From: Lophium mytilinum
Lineage: Eukaryota > Ascomycota > Dothideomycetes > Mytilinidiales > Mytilinidiaceae
Assembly (NCBI GenBank): GCA_010093605.1
Contig: MU004202.1
Coordinates: 197,560 to 261,559, forward strand
Length of the DNA: 64,000 nt
Direction: 5' to 3'
Every line of letters starts with the position of its first letter. Position 1 is the stretch's first letter. Below are positions 20,702 to 30,960 of the stretch, one piece after another. The translations under genes were made by a program, and so were the position numbers. A model generated the notes under the pieces. That model saw nothing but the letters and a program-made list of their open reading frames with translations, did no database searches and had not been told where the DNA came from.

Positions 20702-21869
20702 CGGAAGTGGTTCGATATTCTCGAGTCCTGCTGGCTGCTGTCTTCTTCCGGCCTGATTCTGCAGAAAGAGTCGAGGTTTGTTCTTTTCGAGACTTATAGG
20801 TTGCAGAGCGCTTCTGGGCTTATGAAACGAGCAAGAAGCAGATGGGATATCTCTGGGATATGTATCAGGAAATTGAATATTCTTTCCTTGACAGCGGCAG
20901 TTCCTTGGTCAGCAAAATTCAGCATCGAAGGAGCTTCGTATCGGCAGAATTTGCGAAGCTCGACGCCGAGAAAAAGTGAAACCTGTTCGTACCATTTTGC
21001 CCAAAATGGCGATTGCTATGCCGCGGATGCTTACACGTCCGATGGGATCGATAGAAACGTTGCGGCGGGTACATACCCTGTCCTTAGTGTGCGAGAAGCC
21101 AAGTGAAGCAAGTCAGGTCGTATTTTTCTGGTGAGCAAAGAACTGGAGGATGGTTTTCATAAGTGTACGATGGCCCTTGTGTGCCTCGATGAAAAGTCCG
21201 TGAAGAGTTGATTGCGCCACCCTGCATTCGAAGTCTGGTTGTACCATTAGCTTCAGTCCATAATCAGATGACGTTTCGAGACGGAACGAACTAGAACAAC
21301 ATACCAGGGGCAACAAGACATACTTCAGCACATGACTGATGCTAAGTTTGAAGAAAGTGCGGAGCGGGGAAAGATCATGGGGCGGCGGACTGATGGTTCA
21401 AGCTTTTGATCGAACATACGGAAGCAACCACTCCGTCGCGTTCCATGTTTGGTGTGCTTGGAAGCAAGCTTGGCAAGACAAGCTGTCTAGGTACTGATGC
21501 GCGAAACATGGCTTGGTTGAGTGGTCAGCGATTTCGATACAAGCCACAAATCTGAAAACAAAGACTAACTCTAGAAATCGCAACCGAGAAGGGCTGGCTA
21601 AACATGAAAATGGCTGGTTCGCAGCACCTCCAGATGAGGTGCCCTCCGGTTGTATGCCGGATTTAGGAGACTGGAGATGCGTAAAGAAACCAGACAAGCA
21701 TAGGTATTGTCGGAAATAAAGCAGGAGAATGTTCGAGCAGTGAGATAAGTTTGCACCCAGGTTTGTTTGAGTACCGGGACGTAGCCGCAGCAAACGTGGT
21801 CAGAAAGCGGCATTTAGCTGGGCAGAAAGACTGTATTTAACAGGGAAACTTGGTTGTAGTGGGAAATGG
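20702..21869. other. Gene-free accessory DNA
   Basis: Only short frames occur (the longest is 152 codons at 20648-21106), with atypical composition and no recognised motif. I see no repeat or RNA gene here. Confidence 0.4.
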
Positions 21870-22600
21870 TTTCAGCAGGAGTTTCGGGCAGCAGGGCTGA
21901 GTTGAGCAGCGAAATCCAGGTCGAGCATCCGAATTTGATTGAGTAGCCCGATGAAATTCAGCAGCGGGAAGAACCTGAGCAGCGAGAGTTCTTTAAGCAG
22001 CGGAATGTAGTTGAATTGACCAACGGGAGTTAGTCGAACAACGGTAATGAGTTGGACAACGAGACTCGGTTGAGCAGCAGGAGGTAGGTACGCAGCAGGA
22101 GTTGATTGAGCAGCTGGGACTTGTTGAGCAGCGAGGATTGTTAGCGGCATAAGGTAGTTGAGCGGCGGGTTTTGGTAGCAGCGGATTTTAGTTGAGCAGC
22201 TGGATGTATTGACACAGCGGAATTTGGTTGAGCAGTAGGTTCCATGTAGTAGCGAGCACTAACTCGAGAATCTGGATGTAATTGAATTGATCAGCAGGAT
22301 GCGCTTGAATTGCGAGACTTGCTGGGGCAGCAGAGTTGAATAGAGCAGCGATGTCCAAAGTAAGCAACGGGATCAATTACGCAGCGGAATCCAATTGTGC
22401 AGCAAAAGAGGTGATTTTCAGACTGGAAGCGGAGCAAGCAAGTACGACTTTGATTGGTTGTTGACAATGGAGACAACAAGTTTTGTTGGTTGAAAACAGC
22501 AGCCCTTAGCCGTGCGACGAAGCTGAAGGGTGGTCGGGTCGAGTAGCAACGAGGTGCAAGAATGGATTTTAGTCGTCAGAGCAGCCGCATTGAGTTGGGG
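21870..22600. repeat. Degenerate minisatellite of gagcagc-type units
   Basis: The motif (g/t)tgagcagcgg followed by 10-20 variable bases recurs more than fifteen times (for example gagcagcgaaat, cagcagcgggaag, gagcagcgagag, aagcagcggaat, gagcagcaggag). Spacing is irregular and the units are strongly diverged. Related blocks (ggatgtag..tagtagcgg, ggatgtagcagcgga) reappear at 22935 and 23158. No frame through it looks like a real gene. Confidence 0.65.
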
Positions 22601-22636
22601 GCAACGGAATCCCATGGGAGCACGCTAGGCAGGAAA

Positions 22637-22765
22637 AAACTCTCGCTCCCAAGCAGTTCAACACCATCTGAGGTGGCCCGGAGAGCTATAAAGGTTGCCA
22701 GAACTAGTACTTAACAGATAACAATAGTAAACTGAAGGACCCGAAGCGGTGCCAAACAAGGGTAA
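22637..22765 (+). mobile_element. Inverted-repeat element, family B, copy 2
   Basis: Left end cagttcaacaccatctgagg, right end aaggacccgaagcggtgcc with aaacaaggg after it. Same orientation as the copy at 16800. Confidence 0.6.
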
Positions 22766-22934
22766 ATGTAATAGTAGTGGTTATACCTTCTTCCAAATTT
22801 ACTGAATGCTAATTCCTATTGCCACTCACACGCTGTTTTGTTTCCAGTCTTCAAAATGCATTGAAGTACTACAAGCAGCGGTAGGCAGGTGTATAGAAGG
22901 CAAGACAGAGTGCCACCTTTTTATGCCTTGCGTG

Positions 22935-23351
22935 TGGAGGAGCTGGATGTAGCTTAGTAGCGGGGCGTTTTTGTAGGCTAGGCTTGGACATTGCACGCCA
23001 GATAGAAAAGGAATGGCTCTCTAAATGAATCAGTTTAATACCTTTTGAGGTGGCCCGGAGAGCTATAAGGCTTGCCAGAACTAGTACTTAACAGATAGCA
23101 ATAGTATATGAAGGACCCCAAGCGGTGCCAAATAAGGGTATAGAAGTATAGAAGCCGGATGTAGCAGCGGAACGTTTTGTAGCTAGGCTTATATGTGGCA
23201 CGCCAGATATAAAAGGATTGGCTCCCTAAATTAATCAGTTTAACACCTCCTGAGGTGGTCCGGAGAGCTATTAGGCTTGCCAAAGCTGGTATTCCATGAC
23301 TAGCAATAGCACACTGGAGGACCTCAAGCGGTGCTAAGCCTGAGTACACAG
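22935..23351 (+). repeat. Tandem pair, each a minisatellite block plus a family B element
   Basis: Two successive copies carry the same order of blocks: ggatgtag...agcggggcg or agcggaacg, then tgtag(g)ctaggctt, cacgccagata(g/t)a, ggctc(t/c)ctaaat, and a family B element (about 23015-23143 and 23220-23351). Minisatellite and element were therefore duplicated together after the element had inserted. Confidence 0.6.
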
Positions 23352-23745
23352 AAATAGTGCGTATATATTCCGCGGATTCGTACTCTGCCAATTTGTATCA
23401 AGCAAGACATTGATAGACCGTGTTAGATGAGGACAGACCAGCATTTGAGGCCAACAGTGTCTCGAATTAGAGTACTTCGGCACATAGTCCATGGAAGCTT
23501 GACAATATGATGAGAAAGGCGGTGATTTCAGACAGATAACTACGTTAGACATACGGATGATAGGAAAAGGGAGGTGGGAAGAATAAGCGGTTCTAGTAAT
23601 CACCAGGTCACCCGTGACGTGGATTTACGCTTCCCTGCCACGCCGAGGTGCATCTCAACCCCCCGGCTTTCGCGCGCCTCTTGTTGAATCGACCAGCATT
23701 TCTCCCCCCATGACTTGAGACGAATACACATCACCCACGGCCACC

Positions 23746-25476
23746 ATGATTGCGTCCTCGCGCAGGTGGTTACGGCGCAATCGGACCAACTTTGCCATCG
23801 GAGCGGGCGTGCTGGGTGCTGGCTATGTAGCCGGCCAGTATATACTGGGGAAGGTGTCCGAGGCGCGCCAGCGCATGAGCGAGGAGCGCATCGCGAAGGA
23901 GAAGTAGGCGCATCTGTTCTTTGTGTTGTAGTAGATGCCCGTATGCTGATGTTGTTCTCCCAGCCTCCGCCGGCGCTTCGAGCAGAACCAGGAGGACTGC
24001 ACCTTTACCGTGCTCGCCATCCTGCCGACCGCGACCGAGAATATCCTGGAGGCATTGCCTGTCGAACGGACATTGAACGAGCTGCAGAAACAGAAGCAGG
24101 AGCGGCTGGCAAGAAGCGTGGGCCCGTCAGAGCTCACCATATCGGACGTGCAATCGTCGCCACGGAGTGTTACCGACGATGACGGCAAGAGCTTGACCAG
24201 CTTTCAGAGCGAGAGCTATGTCCATGCCAGCCAGGTGGCAGATAGCAGTGCTGCCAATGGTGAAGGCAGCGGGGAGACAGGTCCCCAGGCATCGCCGCGG
24301 CCGAAGAAGAGCAAGGCCCAGTTATGGAATGAGATGAAGATAAGCTGTAAGTGGTAGAGTCACTCTGATATACACCTTCTAACGTGGACAGCCATCTCGA
24401 GAGCATTCACGTTGATATATACCCTATCATTACTTAGTCTCCTTACCCGTATACAGCTCAACCTCCTCGGACGACGAAATTACCTTGCCAGCGTTGTCTC
24501 TCTAGCAGCACCTCCACCCCAAGAGTCTAAGATCAGTCTCGAGAACAACGACGACGATAACTTCGAGCATGCCTACGGCAACGACTTCGAGACGAACCGC
24601 CGTTACCTCTCCTTCAGCTGGTGGCTCCTCCACCGCGGCTGCATAGACATCATGACCAAAGTCAGCGCCGCCGTAACCGAAGTATTCGGAAGCCTGAACC
24701 CACGCGAAGAAATAACCCTCGAGCGGCTGTCCGAACTAACCCTCGAAGTCCGCAAGAAAGTCGAGGGCGCCACTGAATCCGACAGGAGGTCAGTTCCCCC
24801 GCACCCAAACCGCCCCCTCACCCCTAACTCGTGTTCCAGAACCTGCAAATGGCTCCCCTACCTCCTCCCCCCACCAGACCAGGAATCCTACGTCCTTCAA
24901 GAGTCCGGCATGAACCCCCCGGCCAACAGCACACCCCCATCCCCCTCCCTCCGCCGCCTCATCGACGAAACCTCCGACCTCATCGACTCCCCCTCCTTCA
25001 CCCACGTCCTCACCCTCCTCCTCGACGCCGCCTTCTCCCTCCTCATCGACTCCAAAATCGCCACCCACGCCTACAAAATCCCGCCCACGTCCGCCTCCAC
25101 GGCACGGGTCGTAGAGATCGTCGGCGCGGACGCGAAGGCAAAGGTCGCGGTCAGCCTGGCCGTGTTCTGCAGGCAGGCACACGCGATCGGGTCCGGGTCG
25201 AACAACGAGTACCTCGCGGCCATGGAAAACGTGAGGGACCTGGAGGCGTTCGCGGCGGTGGTGTATAGCAGCAATTTCGAGTTCGAGACGCCGGAGGCGA
25301 ACGCCGGGGAGAATGTGGTGGAGATTGGGAGTGATACTGTGAAGTTGAGCCGGCCGAGCACGGCGGATGTGGGCGAAGGCGCGACGGTTGGGGGGGAGGT
25401 GAGCCTGCTGGGTGCCGAGAGTGGGTTCGAGTCCGCGTGGGGCAAGGCGCTGGGGAGTCAGGATGGGAAGAGTTAG
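23746..25476 (+). CDS. PEX3: Peroxisomal biogenesis factor 3 (Pex3)
   Basis: Pex3 anchors Pex19 at the peroxisome and ER membrane and is needed to insert peroxisomal membrane proteins. Four exons (23746-23903, 23964-24346, 24392-24788, 24840-25476) give 524 aa. The N-terminus shows the family pattern: a basic start (SSRRWLRRNRTNFA), one membrane span (IGAGVLGAGYVAGQYI) and a charged helix. Next come LRRRFEQNQEDCTFTVLAIL, LWNEMKISSISRAFTLIYTL and LTRIQLNLLGRRNYLASVVS, which are strongly conserved in fungal Pex3, and then YLSFSWWLLHRG. Intron 3 (24789-24839) is 51 nt, in phase and without stops, so reading through it would add 17 Pro-rich residues. The middle Ser-rich stretch is a variable linker. 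The gene is complete. Confidence 0.93.
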
Positions 25477-26156
25477 GTAGCTTCTGGACGCAATTACACT
25501 CTGGATTGGTTGGGAGCACGGTTGCTTGGGACGACTCATAGCGATTTTTTGGATAAGAACGTGTATGATATGAAACAGCTATTGCTATACTCGGGTCGAG
25601 ATCATGAACGGCCTCTAATGTAGAATGGACCTCATTGCTGACACGAGCTTGATGTGGTAAGAGATGACAGCTCCGCACCTTGGCTCGCCACTGCTTGGGC
25701 CCCCCCTAAGGGTTTCGAAGATTCAAAGGCGATGTTGAGGTTCAAGCGGTGGAGGTTAGACTGCCTCTTAACTAGATGGCTGCTTAGCAGCCAGGGTACC
25801 CCCTACAGTGGTGTCGAGCAAGCAATATAAGGGCTTAGTAGTGACGGATTCGTAAGTTCCAAGCAGCGTAAATTAGGCTGCCGCTTGACTGAAAGGCTAC
25901 TTAGCAGCCAGGGTACCCCCTACAGTGGTGTAGAGTGAGCAATATGAGGGCTTAGTAGTGACAATTTCGTGTGTTATAGGCTTTCAAAACTTCAAGGGTG
26001 ATGTTGAGTTTTAAGCAGCGTAAGTTAGACTGCCTCTTGACTAAAAGGCTACTTAGCAGCCAGGCTACTTCATATAGTGGTGTTGATTGAGCAACATGGA
26101 AACCAAACGGTGATAGATTTGTATGCCGAGACTAATGGCTTAGTATTGTAAACATA
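25477..26156. other. Intergenic region carrying a tandem repeat
   Basis: Apart from the three-copy repeat listed next, nothing is recognised. The flanking genes, PEX3 and a BTB protein gene, converge here. Confidence 0.4.
25711..26110. repeat. Three tandem copies of a 117-152 bp unit
   Basis: The block ggctacttagcagccagg with flanking matches (gcagcgtaagttagactgcc, cagtggtgt, gcttagtagtgac) occurs with its ttagcag core at 25784, 25901 and 26053. Copies 1 and 3 also share the leader ttcaa...g.gatgttgag, which copy 2 lacks; this explains the unequal spacing. It is non-coding and diverged. Confidence 0.8.
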
Positions 26157-27756
26157 CTAACGGATCGGGGTGCCACCAAAGTCCTTCAAATCGAGGCCAT
26201 GGATCTCACGCAAGACCATGTCAGCCATCTCCGTAACCTTAACGCCCAGATTGCACAGGTGATAGCCATCATAATCGGTCATCCACATAGGTGACTTTAT
26301 ACTCTTCACCTTTTCCTGCAACTCGCAGAAACTTATTCCGGCAAAAGGCACAAATAGATACGATAGCTCTGAGGACACCAGCCCTTTTGTCAGCGCACCG
26401 TAGAGGATAGACCCGCACTCGAACGAATACTGGCTGCCACGTGGACAACAGTAATCAGCGGCTCGGTAATCATGGAGGAGGATACGTAGTTGCGAGTCGA
26501 CGGTAGCAATCGCGCGAACGCGGGCTTGGTCGATACGATCTACTTAGGAAGTTAATGTACTTGTTCTCACATATGTAGCTCGGCTGGTAGAGGGAGTAAT
26601 GGGAGTAATGGGAGTAATGGGAATAATGGGAATAATGGGAGTAATGGGAGTAATGGGAGTAATGGGAGTAATGGGAGTAATGGGAGAACTTACCGACAAA
26701 ACCTGTAATCGGGAGACCTAACGTTGGCAGCTCTTTCTGCTTACTCTGCTTGATCGCAACGGCCGTCGTCTGCGCGAACTCCGAGGGAAGCCTCAACACC
26801 CACGCTATGCACATCCACAGCATGAGGTCTCGACAGTGCGTCGACGGAATGGGGCTTGTTGTCTTAAGATGATCAATCCATCGCTCAGTCCACCCCTCAG
26901 CGGCCTCTGCGCAGTCGTAATAGTCGATCAGGGTAGCTAGTTTGGCAAGCATTTCTAGAGACACTGCCCGTGGTACGTTGCGGTGGCGAAGATGCACTAC
27001 ATTGAGAAGAATGAGTAATGCTTCTTTATCCCAATCTTGGACTAAAATGTAGTAATGACCGTATTTCTCGTTCTCGATGCCAAGCATGCTATTGAACTTG
27101 GGCGACGCCAGTCGGAGATGGCTGGCGGACACATGGTAGTGGACCCCCTTTTCGTAAGGAGAAAGTTCATAGGTTTCAGGCTCAGGGGCCGGCTCTTCCA
27201 CAACAGTCTCCTCGGTGGTAGGCTCTTCGGTAGGAGGCAATTCAGGCGGGGGCGAGGGGGGGAGTAGTTCCTCATCTTCCGGATATTTGACGGGTGGTGG
27301 TGACGGAGGAAGGGGGGCCTCCTCTTCCAGATATTCGACAGGCCGCGGTGGCGGAGGGAAGTAATCCCCATCCGGATATTCGATGAGCGGCGTTGGCGGA
27401 AGGGGCTCGGGATCTTCTGGATATTCGACGAATGATGAATTGAAAGGAGGTTCCTCAGGTTTAAGATCTTCGAAAGCACGCGGTGGTGGAGGAGGCTCCT
27501 CGTCTTGAATTTCTTCGACGGGGGGTGGTGGCGGAGAAGGCACCTCATAGGGGATTGCAACTCCCTTCTTTTTCTTCTTCTTAGTCGTTGTTTTCTCCTC
27601 CTTAGTCGCTGTTTCTTCCTTCTTACTCGTTGTTTTCTCCCAAACGTTTAGATCCCAGACATCAGGCTGACCCCAAACAGCGAAGAAGACGCTCGGTTCC
27701 TTCAAAATGATGATAGTATCCGCATGAGGGTCTATTTCGAAACTTTCCGGAGCCAT
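26157..27756 (-). CDS. Fungal BTB/POZ-domain protein with a proline-rich insert
   Basis: Two exons (27756-26694 and 26539-26157) give 481 aa. The first BTB strands (FEIDPHADTIIILKEP) are separated from the rest (HYHVSASHLRLASPKFNSML, QDWDKEALLILLNVVH, LEMLAKLATLIDYYDC) by about 150 residues that are Lys-rich and then Pro/Glu-rich (repeats of EYPEDEE, PPPPP). This layout is common in fungal BTB proteins of unknown role. BTB domains dimerise, and some recruit cullin-3; nothing here decides the function. The 154-nt intron contains a 9-bp minisatellite, 26592-26681, so an unspliced reading shows SHY repeats that are not real protein. Exon 2 adds a conserved-looking tail (DRIDQARVRAIATVDSQLRI). 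Confidence 0.85.
26592..26681. repeat. 9-bp minisatellite, 10 copies, within the BTB gene intron
   Basis: Ten head-to-tail units of gggagtaat, two of them the variant gggaataat, fill most of the intron just inside its donor site. The unit is a multiple of three. Confidence 0.95.
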
Positions 27757-28035
27757 AATGGCGATAATTCAAAAAGAAAGAGAGAGCGGAAAGAGTAATG
27801 TTTCTACAAAGGTAGAATATGCGAGAGAAGTGACTGAAGGTGTGGGTGTTTACCTATGCGAGGCAGTAGGCCCGGCCTTATCTGCTCTTATGCAACCCCC
27901 GCACGCGGCACAGCACGATGTGCTGTCACGACGTCGCCTGTGTTATGATTGGGAGTTTCAGCGAGGACGAATGAGAGTTTTAGGAGAGCGACGCGGGGCA
28001 TGAAAGAAGTGGCACTTTATTCAACCTTTGTTATA
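27757..28035. other. Promoter side of the BTB gene
   Basis: This is the 5' flank of the BTB gene; only chance frames are present. It ends at the composite inverted-repeat element. Confidence 0.35.
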
Positions 28036-28385
28036 TACACCTGTCTACCGCTGCTTGGGGTGGCTCCCTGCATTTTTAGAGATAGAAAAGATATGAAAAC
28101 TCTTAGCTTTGGGCTATGTGGAAACTTGTTGAGATACTCCAGGCGGTGGCAGACCGGTGCACCTACTGTACCTTCTAGGTAGAACAGCCATAGAGAGCGT
28201 GGTAGATAAAGGGCATTAAAAATTGGTAGTCCACGAATCTGTAAAGTATACTTACTACTTCTATACTTGTTTAGCACCGTTAGAGGTCCTCCAGTATACT
28301 ATTGCTACTTGCAAAATACTATCTTTAGCAAGCCTGATAGCTCTTCAGGCCACCTCAGACGGTGCTGAACTACTGGAGAGTGTAA
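28036..28385 (-). mobile_element. Second composite inverted-repeat element (A + B)
   Basis: Unit A (28036-28163) starts tacacctgtctaccgctgctt and ends with the near-complement aggcggtggcagaccggtgc. The spacer again holds aattggtagtccacgaat. Unit B (28262-28385) runs from acttgtttagcaccgttag to ctcagacggtgctgaact. Order, orientation and spacer match the copy at 19587-19909, so the pair probably moved as one element or was copied together. Confidence 0.65.
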
Positions 28386-28616
28386 CTTTTTCTCCGCTAC
28401 CACTTAGGTCATTCGTGAGATCGTCGAGCTTAGAAGAGAACGGATCACTCACCAGAATGTATAAAGTAACTGGTCTCATCGCGATGAGACAGGGTAAGTT
28501 CAGCTGCCTAACCTACACCGTACTCTAGAAAACACCGAAACCTTCCGCTCCGCTCCCCTTCCCAATCCTGACCACTAGAAAGACTGGAACGCCCCCATCC
28601 ACTCCCGATTCAGACA

Positions 28617-28856
28617 TCACGGTTCCATAAACGACCGCCCAGAGTTCTTGATTCCGCCCCCCCGACTCGCGTGAACCTTCTCCCGCAGCCGCTTCGCTCG
28701 TTCTTCCTCACTAGGCCCCTCTTCGCCAGCTGCTCCTTCAGTCTCTCCATCCGCCTTCTTTTCGAGTTCGGCCGCGTTGGTGGGTGCGTCTTGCGCCTTG
28801 CCGGCGAATGACCGCTGTACTGTGTCCTTTGCGGAGGCAGGGTTGCTTGAAGACAT
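28617..28856 (-). CDS. Small hydrophilic hypothetical protein, 79 aa
   Basis: A single exon with no membrane segment. The product is rich in Ala, Glu, Lys and Gly: an N-terminal SSSNPASAKDTVQRSF, an acidic middle (EGAAGEEGPSEEERAKRLRE) likely to be helical, and a C-terminus with GGGIKNSGRSFMEP. The codon usage and the compact frame next to a clean ATG argue for a real gene. I believe small proteins of this composition are widespread in filamentous ascomycetes, but I cannot name the family or a function. Confidence 0.5.
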   Translation of the reverse strand: MSSSNPASAKDTVQRSFAGKAQDAPTNAAELEKKADGETEGAAGEEGPSEEERAKRLREKVHASRGGGIKNSGRSFMEP

Positions 28857-29259
28857 TATGGTTTACGGTTGAAGAAGAGATAGGGGAATAGTGTAGGATT
28901 TGTAGAATGTACTAGGTGTGTTTGGGGATAGGTGTAGAGGTGGGCGAGGTTGAGGTTGAGGCTGGTGGAGATGAGTGATGTCATACGTCGCGGAGTCAGG
29001 TGACCTGTTTCACTTTGGAAGCCCGCTGGAGTAATTCTTGACCGTTGTTTGATTGTTAACCTCTAGATGTCAAGAATCAGACTCGATCTTCAAAACTTGC
29101 ACAAGGACTTCGGGCGCAGTCCAGCCCCCTTCGAGACCCTGTGAACATATCTCTCCAATGGGTTGTCCACTGCACCTTGAAATTATGAAGCTCAAGTGTG
29201 GGTATATTCCTATTATGCACCTATCCAATCCGTTTATTACCCCTGCCTTTTCTCTTTTC
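28857..29259. other. Intergenic region
   Basis: Lies between the small-protein gene (minus strand, starting at 28856) and the 3' end of SMP3. It contains the small gene's promoter; a run of gaggttgaggttgaggc at about 28950 is a short simple repeat. Nothing else is seen. Confidence 0.35.
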
Positions 29260-30960
29260 TCAACTACACGACTTCGTGGCTTTGTAAGTCACCAGCCCCC
29301 TGTCCCCCACCACCCTCTGCAGCGTCGGCCACACGCCTTCATCCCCGAAATCCATATCATCGAGATTTAGATGCTGCCGGTAGCTCCAGACCTCCTCCAG
29401 CTTCACCTCCGTCGTCGCATTGGGTTGGGCGTACGGTTTTAGGAAATATGCCGAGCGAGGCGCGACCAGGTACACCGTTTTCGGCGAACCGGTGAGACGC
29501 TCGAAAAGGCTCTTATTCTCGCATGGCGAAACCTTGGCGAGCTCCTCTAGCATCTTAGGCCCAGGCATTCCCATCAGATCCCGCGTGTCCAGGTCCTCGT
29601 TCTTGCCGTTGAGCAACCAGATAGGCGGGCTGTACGTTTTCCACCATAGGACGTGGCTGAGGGTTTCGTTGGAGCGAGCGAGGTAGTTCTGTGTCGGCAC
29701 GATGCCGCCTTGGTGGTAAACGCCCATTAGGAAGCCCATGGCGACGTTGAAGATAACCCAGGAGCCGATCCAGGCGGGGGTATGTCTCTTCGGTAGCCGG
29801 ATTGAGGAGAGGAAGAGTGGCACGGCGGGGATTAAGAAGCGGGCCTCCTGGTGGGGAAAGAAGGAGAGGAAGAGGACACCCGAGAAGGCTGAGAGGAGCC
29901 GTATGGTCGTTTTCCTGGACTGGAAGAATATGAGTGGGAATGCGGGGCCGAGTAACTGGGGGAGGTTGACCAGGAAGTGCTGGTAAAATGGGTGGATGCC
30001 ATGCTGGGCGAGGTTGACGGTAGATGAGTTGTATTTGACATTATTGAGCGGCGTGATGATGGGGTGGTTCATCAACGACGTGAACTTAAAAGAACCGGAT
30101 GTGTAGAAGGCTGTATCTACACAGATAGCAATGAAAGCGGTGATACCGGCAAATGTGAGTAGGAATACAAGGGAGAATGGTCTAAACGAGGTGTCAGTGG
30201 CGCATGCAGAGTGGAATGCGGTCAACAGACTTTCTCCGGAAATGCGGTAGCAGGCTCAACGCCGGTACTAGAAGGAATGCTGGGAACGTAATTCGGTTGA
30301 AGACGCCAACTACGGCCAGGAAACCAAGCATTGAAGATGCAAAGACTCCAGAGTGCTTCTATCAGAATGTCAGCCATTGTTTCAGCCACCCGCAATGCGC
30401 TGTGACGCGCCTTATCTTCCACAATTCTCCCTATCAGCACCAAACTCCATGCCACCAATAGTGTTTCCAATGAGTTCGAGAAGGTATGGGTCTGGAGAGT
30501 CCAGGTCACGTAGGACGATGCGACCAGCGGGACGGCAACGCGCCTTTGACGCGGTGATTGTACGAGCTCTTGCACCGCCCAGTCCTCGAGCACGATGCTC
30601 AGCGTGAGCATCAACACTCGCAGAGCCCAGTATACTACCGACGGCGCGACTTCCTCATATCCAAAACCCTCCCAGAGCCACCGGAGGAGGTACATGGGCG
30701 ACCCGTAGGCGAGCCATAGCGGAAACGAGCTGCGGATGGGATTCTCGGAGGTGAACTCCCAGGTAAGGTGCACAGGATAGGAGAATATGCGTCCTGGTAA
30801 AGGCAAATTGTCAGCGGTTATGCACTCAAAGGTGGATCTGGTTAGACCTACCTGCTATGACCTCCGGGCCCTGGAAGTTCTCATCTGGGTGTAGGTAGCT
30901 GGGGGAGAAGGCGAAGTAGACGCGCACGAGGATCAGCAAGAAATAGAGACGCCTCCACAT
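29260..30960 (-). CDS. SMP3: GPI mannosyltransferase 4 (Smp3 / PIG-Z type)
   Basis: An ER multi-span enzyme of the dolichyl-phosphate-mannose-dependent GT22 family that adds the fourth mannose to GPI anchor precursors, an essential step in yeast. Four exons (30960-30852, 30793-30411, 30358-30231, 30181-29260) give 513 aa. The N-terminal span is followed by the family block [17 protein letters not shown] and [19 protein letters not shown]. Later come [35 protein letters not shown] and [20 protein letters not shown], all typical of Smp3. Intron 2 (30410-30359) seems to use a GC donor (aag|gcgcgt), because only this join keeps the conserved RIVEDK...VFNRITFP order in frame. The enzyme looks intact. 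Confidence 0.9.

Noticed and set aside
20648-21106. 152-codon plus-strand frame
   Set aside because: It overlaps the start of the F-box gene on the other strand and has erratic composition.
24790-25539. 249-codon frame antisense to PEX3
   Set aside because: A shadow of GC-rich codon use in PEX3; the other strand has an unmistakable protein.
26580-26690. An SHY-repeat protein tail in the BTB gene
   Set aside because: The repeat sits between a gtaagt donor and a good acceptor, and the spliced product continues with a better coding sequence.
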